From Oscarella lobularis (lineage: Eukaryota; Porifera; Homoscleromorpha; Homosclerophorida; Oscarellidae), in NCBI RefSeq assembly GCF_947507565.1, contig NC_089178.1:1736001-1800000 (forward strand): 64,000 nt of DNA, given 5' to 3'. How positions within the stretch are numbered: the stretch's first letter is position 1; each line of letters opens with the position of its first letter. Position numbers and translations under genes: made by a program. Below, in pieces: positions 51,738 through 62,113 of this stretch. Below the pieces are notes generated by a model that did not search any database, was not told where the DNA came from, and saw nothing but the letters and a program-made list of their open reading frames with translations.

Positions 51738-52698
51738 ATGGACTCGGAAGATCCTTGGAAAGACGTTGTAGATCGAAATAGACAGTTTCTTGATGATAAT
51801 CTGGCCGTTGACCGTTCCTTGGTGTATCGTCTGATGGAGCCTGGTCTTCTGACGGCTGACGACATGTATGAAATCAATGCTGTCACTCTTGATCCCAAAA
51901 AATTGGATTTACTTTTACGAAAATTGCGCACGAAAGGTCGAAAGAAAGAGACCTTTGCAACGTTTTTGGAAGTGCTAAGGAAAGCGGGTCGCCAGTGGAT
52001 TGTAGACGAATTACGTAAGTTACAGTACCTTTTTGGTTTAACTAACTAAACAGAAGACATAACTTGGTGTATGTAGTTGCGAGAGCTGACAAGCCAGATT
52101 CAAATAAAAGTCACTTCCCTCCAAGCTCGACTTGGGATGTGAAGGGCTTGCGTTCTCGACGATCGGTAGCTACGACGCATGCATGTAGATTGCTTTTAAA
52201 TTTATATATGTTGTGCTTGCACACTAGGAAAGTGTAACTGAGCCAAAACCCCCATCAACACCAGAGCCTTCTGAGCCAAAATCCACTGGAAGATCAGGTG
52301 TTTCTTGTTCTACCGCTGTTGCTGTACTCCTCGCAGTAGTTATGGTAGTTATTGTAATTGTTGCTATTGGAAGGATGAGGGAAGGAGAAGCAAAAGTGGG
52401 TGTTCTTGATATGCCCTTGAATGAATTTATTCTTGTTGTGACCAACACTGCTCATCCTAAATGGTACGAAATTGGTCTGGAATTGAAAATTAAATTGAAT
52501 GAATTGGAAGGTCTTAAGCACAATAACCTGCACAGGTGTGATACTTATAGGCTTGACGCTCTCCTTCACACTTACTATAAAATGAAAAGAGACACAAAAA
52601 AAATGCGTGAAGCTGTACTACGAGCATGCATTTATGCTGGAATTGAAGGATCATTGAGAGATGCTATACAGAAAGAGGGCTACTCATGGACTTTTTAG
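51738..52698 (+). CDS. CARD-TM-Death domain protein, copy B
   Basis: Same three-exon plan as copy A. The CARD exon is nearly identical (ADDMYEINAV in place of ANDMDEINAV). The linker exon, the hydrophobic helix (STAVAVLLAVVMVVIVIVAI) and the first half of the Death domain (KWYEIGLELKIKLNELEGLK) differ more. The last stretch AVLRACIYAGIEGSLRDAI and its YSWTF ending are again identical to A. This mosaic pattern, conserved ends and a diverged middle, suggests gene conversion or selection on the membrane/Death part. All frames are open. Confidence 0.85.
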
Positions 52699-52891
52699 AC
52701 CGCGCTAGCTAGGTGGGAAAACGAATTTTTTTCTTATGTTCTTAGTTAGACATATTTGTTTGACATACGTGGCTGTCCTCTTTTGATACTTACTTATACG
52801 TCACGTGATTCGTCGGCTTCTGGGAGGTGTTACCACACACTGCTCTTCTCCACAGTGAGTTCTACGCCGAATCCGAGTCTTTGGGTTGCCA

Positions 52892-53861
52892 ATGGACTCG
52901 GAAGATCCTTGGAAAGACGTTGTAGATCGAAATAGACAGTTTCTTGATGATAATCTGGCCGTTGACCGTCCCTTGGTGAATCGTCTGATGGAGCATGGTC
53001 TTCTGACGGCTAACGATATGGATGAAATCAATGCTGTCACTCTTGATCCCAAAAAATTGGATTTACTTTTACGAAAATTGCGCACGAAAGGTCGAAAGAA
53101 AGAGACCTTTGCAACGCTTTTGGAAGTGCTAAGGAAAGCGGATCGCCATTGGATTGTAGACGACCTACGTAAGTTACAGTACCTTTTTGGTTTAACTAAC
53201 TAAACAGAAGACATAACTTGGTGTATGTAGTTGCAAGAGCTGACAAGCAAGATTCAAATAAAAGTCATTTCTCTTCAAGTTCGACTGGGGATGTGAAGGA
53301 CTTGCGTTCCCGACGACCGGTGGCTACCACGCGTGCATGTAGATCGCTTTACGTTTATATTTGTTGTGCTAGGAAAGTGTATCTACTGAGCCAAAACTCT
53401 CATCAACACCAGAGCCTTCTAGGCCAAATTCCACTGGAAGATTAGGTGTTTCTAACGTTGTTGCTGTACTCACGGTAGTTGCTGTACTCACGGTAGTTGC
53501 TGCTATTGGATTTATAACGATGAGCCAGATGAGGAAATCAGAGCTGCAAGGAAAGGGACTGGATGTTCTTGATATGCCCTTGATTAAATTTACGTCTGTT
53601 GTGAGCACCACTGGTCATCCTAAATGGTACGAAATTGGTCTGGAATTGGGATTTGAATTGAGTAAATTGGAAGGTCTTAAGCACAATAACCTGCACAGGT
53701 GTGATACTTATAGGCTTCAAACTCTCCTTCAGACTTACTATGAAAAGAAAGGAGACACAAACGAAATGCGTAAAGATGTACTACGAGCGTGCATTTATTT
53801 TGGAATTGAAGGATCATTGAGAGATGCTATACAGAAAGAGGGCTACTCATGGACTTTTTAG
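52892..53861 (+). CDS. CARD-TM-Death domain protein, copy C
   Basis: Third tandem copy, 193 bases after copy B. CARD exon differences include VDRPLVNRLMEHGLLTANDM and KADRHWIVDDL. Exon 2 carries KQDSNKSHFSSSSTGDVKD. In exon 3 an 18-base unit (gttgctgtactcacggta) is duplicated, lengthening the membrane helix by six residues (VAVLTV twice). The Death domain reads KWYEIGLELGFELSKLEGLK with ACIYFGIEGSLRDAI. The C-terminal YSWTF is retained. It is an intact paralogue. Confidence 0.85.
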
Positions 53862-54211
53862 ACCTCGCTAGCCAGGTGGAAAAGCGGCTTTTTTTCTTCT
53901 TATGTTCTTAGTTAGACATGTGTTTGACATAGGTGGCTGTTATTTCCTATGTGTCGAGTTTTACCACTGTTCCTCTCCACACTGACAATGCATAGACGAA
54001 GTGGACGCCTGGCTAACTAATTTTGCAAGTACACAGGTATGTAAGGCATGTAGCTGAATACATGTGAGACCTGGCAGGCCACTGAAGCATAAAATAATTT
54101 GAAAATGAAACAACGTGCGTTTTTTATAGAGTCAGTCTTACTACCAACACGGAAAGAAAAAGTGGTCTCTCTTATTAGGGAGTGCATGAAACTGCTAAAT
54201 GTTTTATTGCA
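53862..54211. other. Relic of array repeat unit; no intact gene
   Basis: The 3' flank of copy C continues like the other copies (gctagccaggtgg ... cttagttagacat) and then has a diverged version of the next unit's 5' region (gttttaccactgttcctctccacactga), but no CARD exon follows. It marks the end of the tandem duplication or a decayed fourth copy. Confidence 0.55.
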
Positions 54212-55015
54212 TTACTTGACCTGGCGATCCCAGAGTTGAAGCAACCGCTTCGTCGTTTGAAAAGCGAGCAATCCAGCAATCCAAGCGACGGGCACACTAG
54301 CTATGGCAAATCCAAACGGATAATGAAAACTAGCACCAGAGGAAAAACAATAGGACGACTTGTCGATGGTCACAAACAGAACAACAGCGGTGAGAAAAGC
54401 GCAGCCTAGAAGACACGATTTAGACAGCAAATAAAACTTAGATCAGTGGCCAATACCAGAAATGAATCCCGTCAGCCCCATGGCATACGAATATCTCTCA
54501 AGAAGAGGACTCGAGACGAGAGCACCAATCAAACATAGAGTGCAACCCATAATCATAAGAGTACCAGCAACTTGCAAACGCAAAACGCCTAAGAAAAGGA
54601 AATAGATATACAGTAGAGAGCTACACCCTAATCTCTATATGAAATAATATCATACGAACTTGTCCCCTCCCCCTCTACTTATTAGACGCGGTTCCCACTA
54701 AACGTTGCCTAAAGATTCGCATACGCGTCTCCCAGTCGTCTCTCGTGATATTCGCGCAGCTGCCGCTGAACGGATCTTCGTACGTCTGACGACATTCTTT
54801 CGACGCCGAACGACTGCAGAACTCGAACAGGCCCAATCGCTGTTCGACGTTCGCCGTCACGACCCATCGATTGATGAAGCAGGCCATGCCCGAGAGAGTC
54901 GCCGCCGCGAGAAATGCGACGCTCGCGAGAATCTACGCGTTGAAATGCGATGGGAAGTCGCTCCTGGGGTTAGGTAAACAAAAAGGCTTACTGGCCTCCA
55001 GGTGCTCGTTGTCAT
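54212..55015 (-). CDS. Claudin/PMP22-like four-helix membrane protein
   Basis: Four exons. Exon 1 encodes MTTSTWRP. Exon 2 carries TM1 (ILASVAFLAAATLSGMACFI) and an extracellular loop with RWVVTANVEQRLGLFEFC and later Cys residues, a loose match to the W-GLW-C-C motif of the PMP22/EMP/claudin superfamily. Exon 3 carries TM2 (VAGTLMIMGCTLCLIGALV) and SPLLERYSYAMGLTGFIS. Exon 4 carries TM3 (CAFLTAVVLFVTI), a short loop (DKSSYCFSSGASFHYPFGFA) and TM4 (FAIASVPVAWIAGLLAF), ending LLQLWDRQVK. Such proteins form junctions or modulate membranes; which subfamily this is cannot be said. Confidence 0.7.
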
Positions 55016-55323
55016 CCCTAGTCGCTTTGTTCGACTCGGACGGATAGTTATTTCTAAGCGTCGGATAGGGCTACACTAAAGGTAAAGCTGTTGAAGCGCT
55101 CAAGGAAGTAAGCCGGACTATCTAGAGCGCGCTAGCCGTGGGATTGCGAAGACCCAGGGCGAAGACCTGACGAATAAACCATGGCTTCCTAGCTAGTGGC
55201 TAGACAAGGGTCGTACAGCCAACAGCTTTTTGCAGCTCGTATTTGAACGAAGCTAAAAATGTAGAAGCAACTTTTAGTTTGTTGTCACACCCGGGACATT
55301 CCAATGATGACATCATTTCTTAG
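55016..55323. other. Divergent interval, no gene seen
   Basis: 308 bases between the claudin-like start and the deoxyribosyltransferase-like start. It contains gcgaagac repeated with variation near 55145-55170; no RNA gene is recognised. Confidence 0.5.
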
Positions 55324-58124
55324 ATGGCTGCACTCTTGAGTTGGGTCTGGACGTTAGGAGGGAGCAGTCGCTTCGTCGAGCCAGAATCAGTAACCGACGA
55401 CGACGAAACGCTCGTCTACGGCCAAGCGACGGCGTAAGAACGCGAAATAGAGACGCGCAATCGCGCATCTCTCCAAACGCGAGAACGGCGCGAAAACTAG
55501 CACGATCGCAGAAACCTAATGGAAGCGTATCGAGCAAAAACAGGATCGTCTGACGCTCGACGACCTCTCCTCGTCGACGACATCGTCGACGCGTTGAAGC
55601 GCATTCAAATCGAACCGTCGCGCGTCCAAGGTCGAGAGAAGGGGCGGGAGGAGAAAAACGCACTCCATCGACGTCTCTCTGTTTCTCAGTTCGAGATATG
55701 CTTCGGTTTGCCGCGGAATGTCGAACGACGGAGTCCGATCGGCGAAAACATCTCACGTTCGGCGAACTGTGTCTATTTGCCGTCGATCTCTCGGCCGGAC
55801 TCTACGACAGGTAGTTTATATAGATAGAAGAGGATGCGTCGCAAAGAAGTTGACTTTTGCCTGAGTCACGCGAATATTTGAAAAAGGTACTGGACGTATG
55901 GACAGAAGTCGACGACGTTTGAAGAGCGTAAAGAGCGTAATCGGCGGCGTGCTTCTTCTTCGGGTAGGGTAGGAAAGGTTTTTGGTCTCTCTTGATGACG
56001 TTGTTTTTTTCCCCCCAGTGAAGTACCAAGTCTTTTTGGGTGGATCGTGCAATCCGACGACGTGGCGACAGGACATCGTTATACCTATACTCAAAGAGGA
56101 GGGCGTGTCGTTCTACAATCCACAAGTGGAAACGTGGCATCCCGATCTGATAGAAATTGAGGAAAAAGCCAAGGACGTCAGTGACACTCTGAATAACATC
56201 AGCAATAGACGGCATTTCCTCTTTCTCTCTTTTTCATAGGCAGCCGAAGCGTTTTTCTTTGTGATTGATAATCAGACGCGAGCCATTGCTTCGATGGTCG
56301 AAGTAGCCTATTTGTCAGGTCTTTTAAAATTTGCGATACAGATTAATTTCACGTAAGATAGGATTCATTTTTTTCAGCGTCTGGCAAGCCAATTATACTG
56401 ACCCTAATTGACTATCCAGAGACGATTACAATAGATGGAACCGTCTTGGAAGATGGGTAAGCGTTTTTATTCTTTCTAGCGTGGCTACGGATAGAGCTCT
56501 ATGTATTGTTTTTGCTTGGACAGTGAATTGCAGGATCTCGTTCGCGGTCGCATATTTCTTTGCAGTCTTATGGCTCATCGCGGTCTTCCCGTCTTTAATG
56601 ACATTGCCAAGGCCGCACGAGCTTGTTGCCAGGCAACTGATGCACCTGGTGTTATATATTAGCCTTTGTGAATCTACGTACATTGCAGGTTATCAAACAT
56701 AACGTTCCCATCACGTCGTTTGGTTTGAAAGACGGAGCACAGCCGGCGAGAATGGCTGGTGTCAGCGTGGGAAAAACTTTAGTGTAAGATGGCTGCGATC
56801 CTTGGGACTCATGTCTTCTCAAAGCTGTCGTTATGATTTTTTCAGTGCTGCTCGTGAAACGTTTCGTCACTGCAGTGCGTCTCAAACTAATTTTATATCG
56901 ACAATTGAGGTATGGGCGTACAGTAGTTGCTCAAGAGATTTAGGCACTGTGGAGCTCTTGCAAAACGAAAGTCAAAATTGTAGGCTAAACAAATCGATTT
57001 GTACCTGCCTAAAGCTTTTGAACAGTACTGTAATTGTGCTGTACCTCTAAAAGCGCGTGAATATTAGGCCCGCTTGGCACTCAAGTCTCTGTGTCAAGTG
57101 GATGATGAAGACGATTGGGACTGTTACTACGTTAGAATCCCCGAGAAAAAGTCACGATTTTCTTTCAACGAATTCTGCTGTCTAGCAGCAGAAACGTTAT
57201 TGCAAGTAAGGGTATTTAGTCAAACCCATTCCGCTGTAGTATAAGAATTTGCGTGTAGAAAAACAATCGAAACTGGTTTTTGACGATCACCGAGGGCATC
57301 TCTAGTAGCCTGGCACGTCTTTTTAGTACGTCCGGCCAATATCTTTTATTTACGTTGCAATAGGGACCCACGTTTTATAGACTCTCTTCTAAAGTGGCTG
57401 CAACGCGCTGAAGTCAGGCGAGAATATTCTCGCGACGTCTTTCTCGGCGGCAGCTGCGGGACGACCACGTGGCGAAAAGAGACGTCAATACCCATGCTTC
57501 AGTACACGCCAGCAATTACGAAGTGCTCCTTTCTAACGATATCACTGATTAGGGGGCACGGGATTTCGTTCTACAATCCTCAAGTAGAGCACTGGAACGT
57601 GCGATTTCTTCCCGTCGAAGCTCAGGCAAAGGAAAGTTGTCGACTACTTCTGTACGTTATTGGTTCTAACAGTCTTTCTGTGGCATCTCTGGTGGAGGTA
57701 CGTCTTCAAAGACGCATTTGCTCTCACCTTTTAAAAAATCTCTCCAGGCAGCTTCTTTCATTGGGGAAGGTCGAAGTATTGTTCTGTGTTTGAACAACAT
57801 TGCGGATGGTACTGAAATTAATGGTGTGCTGGTAAAGGCGATCCAATCTTGTATGCATGGGGGGTGATGCCTGTAAACGTTTAGATTGCTGGGCGCGCTG
57901 CTCGTGATTACAATCGGGGAAGATCGTATACGGCTCAGTATGCCAACCAGAACAACGTTTCCGTCTTTGAAAGTGCTCGCGAGGCAACGCAATGCGTTAT
58001 TGCGCGAGTGAAGGGTAGACCAGCAGTAGAGAGAATCGATTCAGCAATGAAGGCAATGAAACGTTCAATTCCTTCTCTACCTCAGATTGATGAATTTCAA
58101 AAGCAACAACAGCAGCAACAATAA
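55324..58124 (+). CDS. Protein with two nucleoside-deoxyribosyltransferase-like domains
   Basis: Exon 1 starts MAALLSWVWTLGGSSRFVEP and exon 2 has RPLLVDDIVDALKRIQIEPS. Domain 1 begins YQVFLGGSCNPTTWRQDIVI, continues GVSFYNPQVETWHPDLIEIE, AEAFFFVIDNQTRAIASMVE and GKPIILTLIDYPETI, and later KARLALKSLCQVDDEDDWDC. Domain 2 repeats the plan: RDVFLGGSCGTTTWRKETSI, GISFYNPQVEHWNVRFLPVE, RLLLYVIGSNSLSVASLVEA and RSIVLCLNNIADGTEINGVL. The GGSCxxTTWR and SFYNPQVxxW motifs match the Pfam family Nuc_deoxyri_tr2, also found in Drosophila Raw. The protein ends in a poly-Gln tract. Whether either domain is catalytic is unknown. A GC donor is likely at about 56632. Confidence 0.75.
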
Positions 58125-58317
58125 GGTTTTTATGTTCTGAAGCAGAGCCTAAGCAATTTGTTTCATTAGAATTAAGACTCGCTGTTCAATGCACCGTTTT
58201 ATAAGGAAAGGAATTCGTAAATAGGCTAATACATCAGTCCCGTATATACATACAGTACGATGTCTCTTTCAGGAACGAAAAGGTGAGTTTCAGTACTGTA
58301 GCCCCTCCCCAGATGCC
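58125..58317. other. Short intergenic interval
   Basis: Under 200 bases between two genes on the same strand. Nothing specific is seen. Confidence 0.5.
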
Positions 58318-60443
58318 ATGATTAGGGACGCGCGTAATTCCCCCGGCGCTCTTTCGCAAAGGTGTCAACTACGCATGGCCCCGAATCGCGCGAATATCAA
58401 ACGTGCGTCATCCAATCACAAACTGACGCACTGTTTTGAATTCTCCTCCCAGCGACAACGAATCGGCTCTCGTCGTGGGGAGCGGCGGCGGCGGCCTGCG
58501 CGAGCAGGCGACATTCGCAACTCTCGCGCGCGAAGGAGAACGTCTCGTCGACAAGCAACGCTACGCCGAAGCGGTACCCTACCTCGAAGGCGCGCTCATG
58601 CTCCGATCGAACGACGCCGAACTGACGAGCGTCGTTTGGTGCCTCCTCGGGAACTCCCACTTCCAGCTCGGTCACTACGAGGCGGCGTCGCGCTGCCACT
58701 TGCACGACATGGCCGTGTGTCGGGAGGCGGGCGACGCGATCGGCGAGACGAAGGCCTGCTGCAATTTCGGCATCGCCGTTCAAATGCAGGGCCAATTGAA
58801 AATGGCCGGCCGATCGTTTTTGAAGTACATGGACGGCTGCGTGCGGGACGGCGATAGGACCGGCATCGCCAAGGCCTATAACAATCTGGCCTTGCTCTGG
58901 CGGATGCAGGGAAAGGAGGTGATCGCGCGAGCGTCCGATGCCGGCACCGCCGATACGGTCGAGGTGCTCGCTGAAGCGCGGCGGAATTTTGAAAGGGCTA
59001 ACGAGTATTTGATCAAGTATTTGGATTTGATGAGAGAATTCAAAAACAGGTACTTTTTTGTTGCTAAGGGAACAGGTAAATGTGACGTCATAAGGCAATT
59101 TGTTGTCAGCGTGACGTCACGTTGGACGAGAGGTCACGTGTTGTCCTTTTTGTTGCAGGAGAAATGAAGGCAAAGCCTTTGGAAATATGGGCATCTGTTA
59201 TGAGTTGATGGGCGACTATGATCAGGCTCTTGAGTGCTATCAACAGGTGCCATATCATTTGTCATTGCGATGTGTTTGATTGGCATCTTTGTGCGCGTCT
59301 AGCGATTAGAGATTGCTAAAGAGTTGGAAGACGTTGCAGCCGAGAGCCGTGCTCATTGCAATATCGGTAATTGCTATCAATTGAAGGGAAATCACGACAA
59401 AGCTGTCGAGTGCTATCTCGTGGACTTTGCTCTGTGCGAAAAAAGCGGCGACAAGAAAGGAATGGCTGTGACGGCGAGAAATCTTGCGATTACGTACGAA
59501 GCAACGGGAAATAGTGGGCAATGCCTTGCTTGGCATGTCAGGGTAGGTCTCAGTTGCTTGGAACAGCGTGGTGTACGTTATATATAGCTCCCGGCCTTCT
59601 AGAATTTAGATCTTTGTCGAGATTTGAAAGACATAGATGCCCAACTCTTAGCTCTTATGGCTTTGGCTGGATTTCATAAGGATCAAGGAAACAGGGAGGA
59701 GGCCGTGATGTACTACAGACAGGTAAATCGATCTTGCGCAGAGAGATCCTATAGAGTATCTATGCAAACAAACCAGAACGATGCCGATGCTCATTCTTTC
59801 TCGTCTGTAGCAACTGGACATTCTAGAGGCCACGGGCGATACCGAAATGTTGAGCCGAGTGCAAGAAAGCATTCGTCGTTTCCGAGACGACGAGTCTTCA
59901 AAGGCGTCGGCGGAAGAATCCCCGTCGTCGACGAAGAAGCGTCGCGGATTCAAGGGAACGCTACGAAGAATTCGCAAGGGAACGTTTCGTCTGCTGTTTC
60001 GTCGCGGCGATCGGCGCTCGTCGGTGACGAAAGCCGAAATCGTCGACAAGGCCGTCACAACTCCCGGTGCGAGTCGGCGACGTCGTCTCAGCGAGACGAT
60101 ATTCACGCCGCCGCCGACGCCGGAGATGGAATGGGATTCGTCCGATCAGGCGGACGGATTGCTTCAGCAGGTGATCCAAGCCGTCGATTCGTCGAGTCAC
60201 GACTTTCTCGCCGGAATCAAGCCGGACACGAGCAGCTTTCAGGGCGTCCTGCGTCGACCGAGTCCGTCCAAGAAGAGAAGAAGCAAGCACGCGCATCGAA
60301 TCTATTCGCAGGTCTTCGGCGGAGAAGGGCATACGAGGGAAATCGAACGGCAAGTGGATAGCATGAAAGGGGATAAGAACGACGGATTCTCGTCGCTTGA
60401 AGTGGCAGCCGAATGGGACAGCTGGATGGCAGTCTCGGCGTAA
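58318..60443 (+). CDS. TPR-repeat protein with basic C-terminal tail
   Basis: Tandem tetratricopeptide repeats of the GPSM2/LGN style: VWCLLGNSHFQLGHYEAASR, ETKACCNFGIAVQMQGQLKM, AKAYNNLALLWRMQGKE, GNMGICYELMGDYDQALECY, AHCNIGNCYQLKGNHDKAVE, VTARNLAITYEATGNSGQCL and LLALMALAGFHKDQGNREEA. At least seven repeats. No GoLoco motif follows; instead the tail is basic and Ser-rich (STKKRRGFKGTLRRIRKGTF) and then acidic to the end (AAEWDSWMAVSA). The main exon frame has no ATG; the start given assumes an exon 58318-58361 (MIRDARNSPGALSQ) spliced to 58453, which keeps phase. It is probably a scaffold for protein complexes; the partner is unknown. Confidence 0.72.
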
Positions 60444-60584
60444 TGAGGAAGATAATAACGTAGGGAAATAAAATTATTCTTTTATTTAGGCGTCTCGCGA
60501 GACCTGATTCTCTGCAAATTGATGAAAATCTGTTTGACTACTAGCAAGTACGTATACAACTTTGTAACCGGGTGACTGACTGGT

Positions 60585-61107
60585 TTACGAGTTTTCAGTC
60601 TCTTGAAATCTACAGATTCATGTGCGTTATATCAATCAATACTCCTTTTCAGATATATATCCATGTGACTTACTTGCACTTTGGACAACCATAATAGACG
60701 GTCTGCCCTTCGTCGGCCGATCTTGTCTGCATCGTGTGATAGACCATGCCATTGTGACCGCAATTCAAGCATTTTCTATCAATCTAACAATTCGACCAAT
60801 TGCTATGCCAAAAATTCAAATTTCAAGTGTGTTCGTACCAACGGTCCTTCTAGCTCGTCGCTTTTGTCAACTTCTTTTGGTCTACTGGTGTCATATGTCT
60901 TACATGTATATTCTTCTACCCCGTCCAGCACTAAAGTAGACCCCTATGTGACCTCCCAACTATCGTGGGACTTTTGGCATTGCCTTTAGCGCTCATTTCG
61001 TACGAACAGTGAGGATGAGGACATCGAATCACGTCCATGTGATCGGGCAACGAGAGTAGAGTCCCGCAACGAGGGCAGAAATTTGCGTCGCAGGAAAATC
61101 CCGACAT
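60585..61107 (-). CDS. POLR1H: RNA polymerase I subunit RPA12
   Basis: Small zinc-ribbon subunit of RNA polymerase I that helps RNA cleavage and termination. Exon 1 starts [20 protein letters not shown] with the N-terminal zinc ribbon (CPRC ... RCPHPHC). A short middle exon ([15 protein letters not shown]) follows. The C-terminal TFIIS-like ribbon has [20 protein letters not shown], then [13 protein letters not shown], and the last exon ends KFQETENS, like the vertebrate CKFQEKEDS. The acidic hairpin RSADEGQT, needed for cleavage, is intact. Only 45 bases lie between this start codon and that of TMCO1. Confidence 0.93.
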
Positions 61108-61152
61108 GACTCTTCTCAAGCTGAAGTCCCGGCAGTCGCGTAGTGGAAAAAT
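61108..61152. promoter_or_regulatory. Divergent promoter interval POLR1H / TMCO1
   Basis: The whole gap between the two opposite start codons is 45 bases, so each gene's promoter or 5' UTR must overlap the other's 5' end. Confidence 0.55.
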
Positions 61153-61988
61153 ATGTACGCCGACGCTGTTCTCATCATCGTCATCTCTGTTCTGACGGCA
61201 CTTCTATCAGAAGGTACGTCGGTCGGTTTGCGTACCGCTTGGGCTGGGGAATATCCCACCGGGGCCTCTTTAGGAATCACGTGGGTCCTCGTCTATCGTA
61301 CGGACCAGTATAAGCGACTCAAGCTGCTAATAGAGAAACAGAGCAAAAGATGTAAGATTTCAAAAATGTTTCTTAATCGCAATAGCGGCCTAGCGGCGAT
61401 TCGTTTCAGTGGAAAAGAAGAAAGAAGCGGTGACAGACATCAGCAAACAAGGAGGACAGAAACGGAAAATTGAAAAGGCCGAGGAGCGCTTGAAGAGCGT
61501 CAATCGCGATTTGTCTATGGTAAGTGGTCCGATGGAAGTTTCAATAAGTCCTAAACAGTGAAATTGCAGGTAAAGATGAAGTCGATGGTGGTCATCAGTT
61601 TCACTTTTATGTCGCTGATGGGCATGTTTAATACGCTGTATAAGAAAATCTTCTCCTGCGTTGCCTCTTTTTTTAATTTTCGACATTTTCAGGTTTGATG
61701 GTCGCGTGGTTGCCAAACTCCCATTTGAGCCAATCACGTGGCTACACGGCTTATCGCATCGAAACCTGATGGGAGACGATTTCACTGACTGTTCCTTCAT
61801 TTTCCTGTACATACTTTGCACCATGTCCATCAGACAGGTAAAGAAAATGAGAGTACAGGGCTGTTTTGCTGATGCGCGGCCTTTTTCTGCAGAACATCCA
61901 AAAGCTTTTTGGCAATGCTCCGTCGCGTGCTGCAAGCAAACTGGCCGGCGGAATGTTTCAGCCACCGTCGACCGGCGGATTCAGATGA
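61153..61988 (+). CDS. TMCO1: TMCO1 ER membrane protein
   Basis: TMCO1 is an ER membrane protein of the Oxa1/EMC3/GET1 superfamily, part of a ribosome-bound translocon for multipass proteins and also described as a calcium-leak channel. Exons in order: MYADAVLIIVISVLTALLSE, GITWVLVYRTDQYKRLKLLI, EKKKEAVTDISKQGGQKRKI with SVNRDLSM, VKMKSMVVISFTFMSLMGMF, FDGRVVAKLPFEPITWLHGL with SHRNLMGDDFTDCSFIFLYI, and finally NIQKLFGNAPSRAASKLAGG ending FQPPSTGGFR. This matches the human protein end to end. Confidence 0.95.
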
Positions 61989-62113
61989 AAAACTCTCAAG
62001 CTTGCATCACTACCACGCGATCGAAATTGAAAGCACTGTTTCATATGCTTGTCACGATTTTAAGTTTCGTCGCAGGAAGGTGACTAAGGTATTCCGCGAA
62101 GTAAAGTGCAGGT

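Noticed and set aside
58397-59098. 233-codon minus-strand frame
   Set aside because: It is the shadow of the TPR exon, which has unmistakable repeat spacing on the plus strand.
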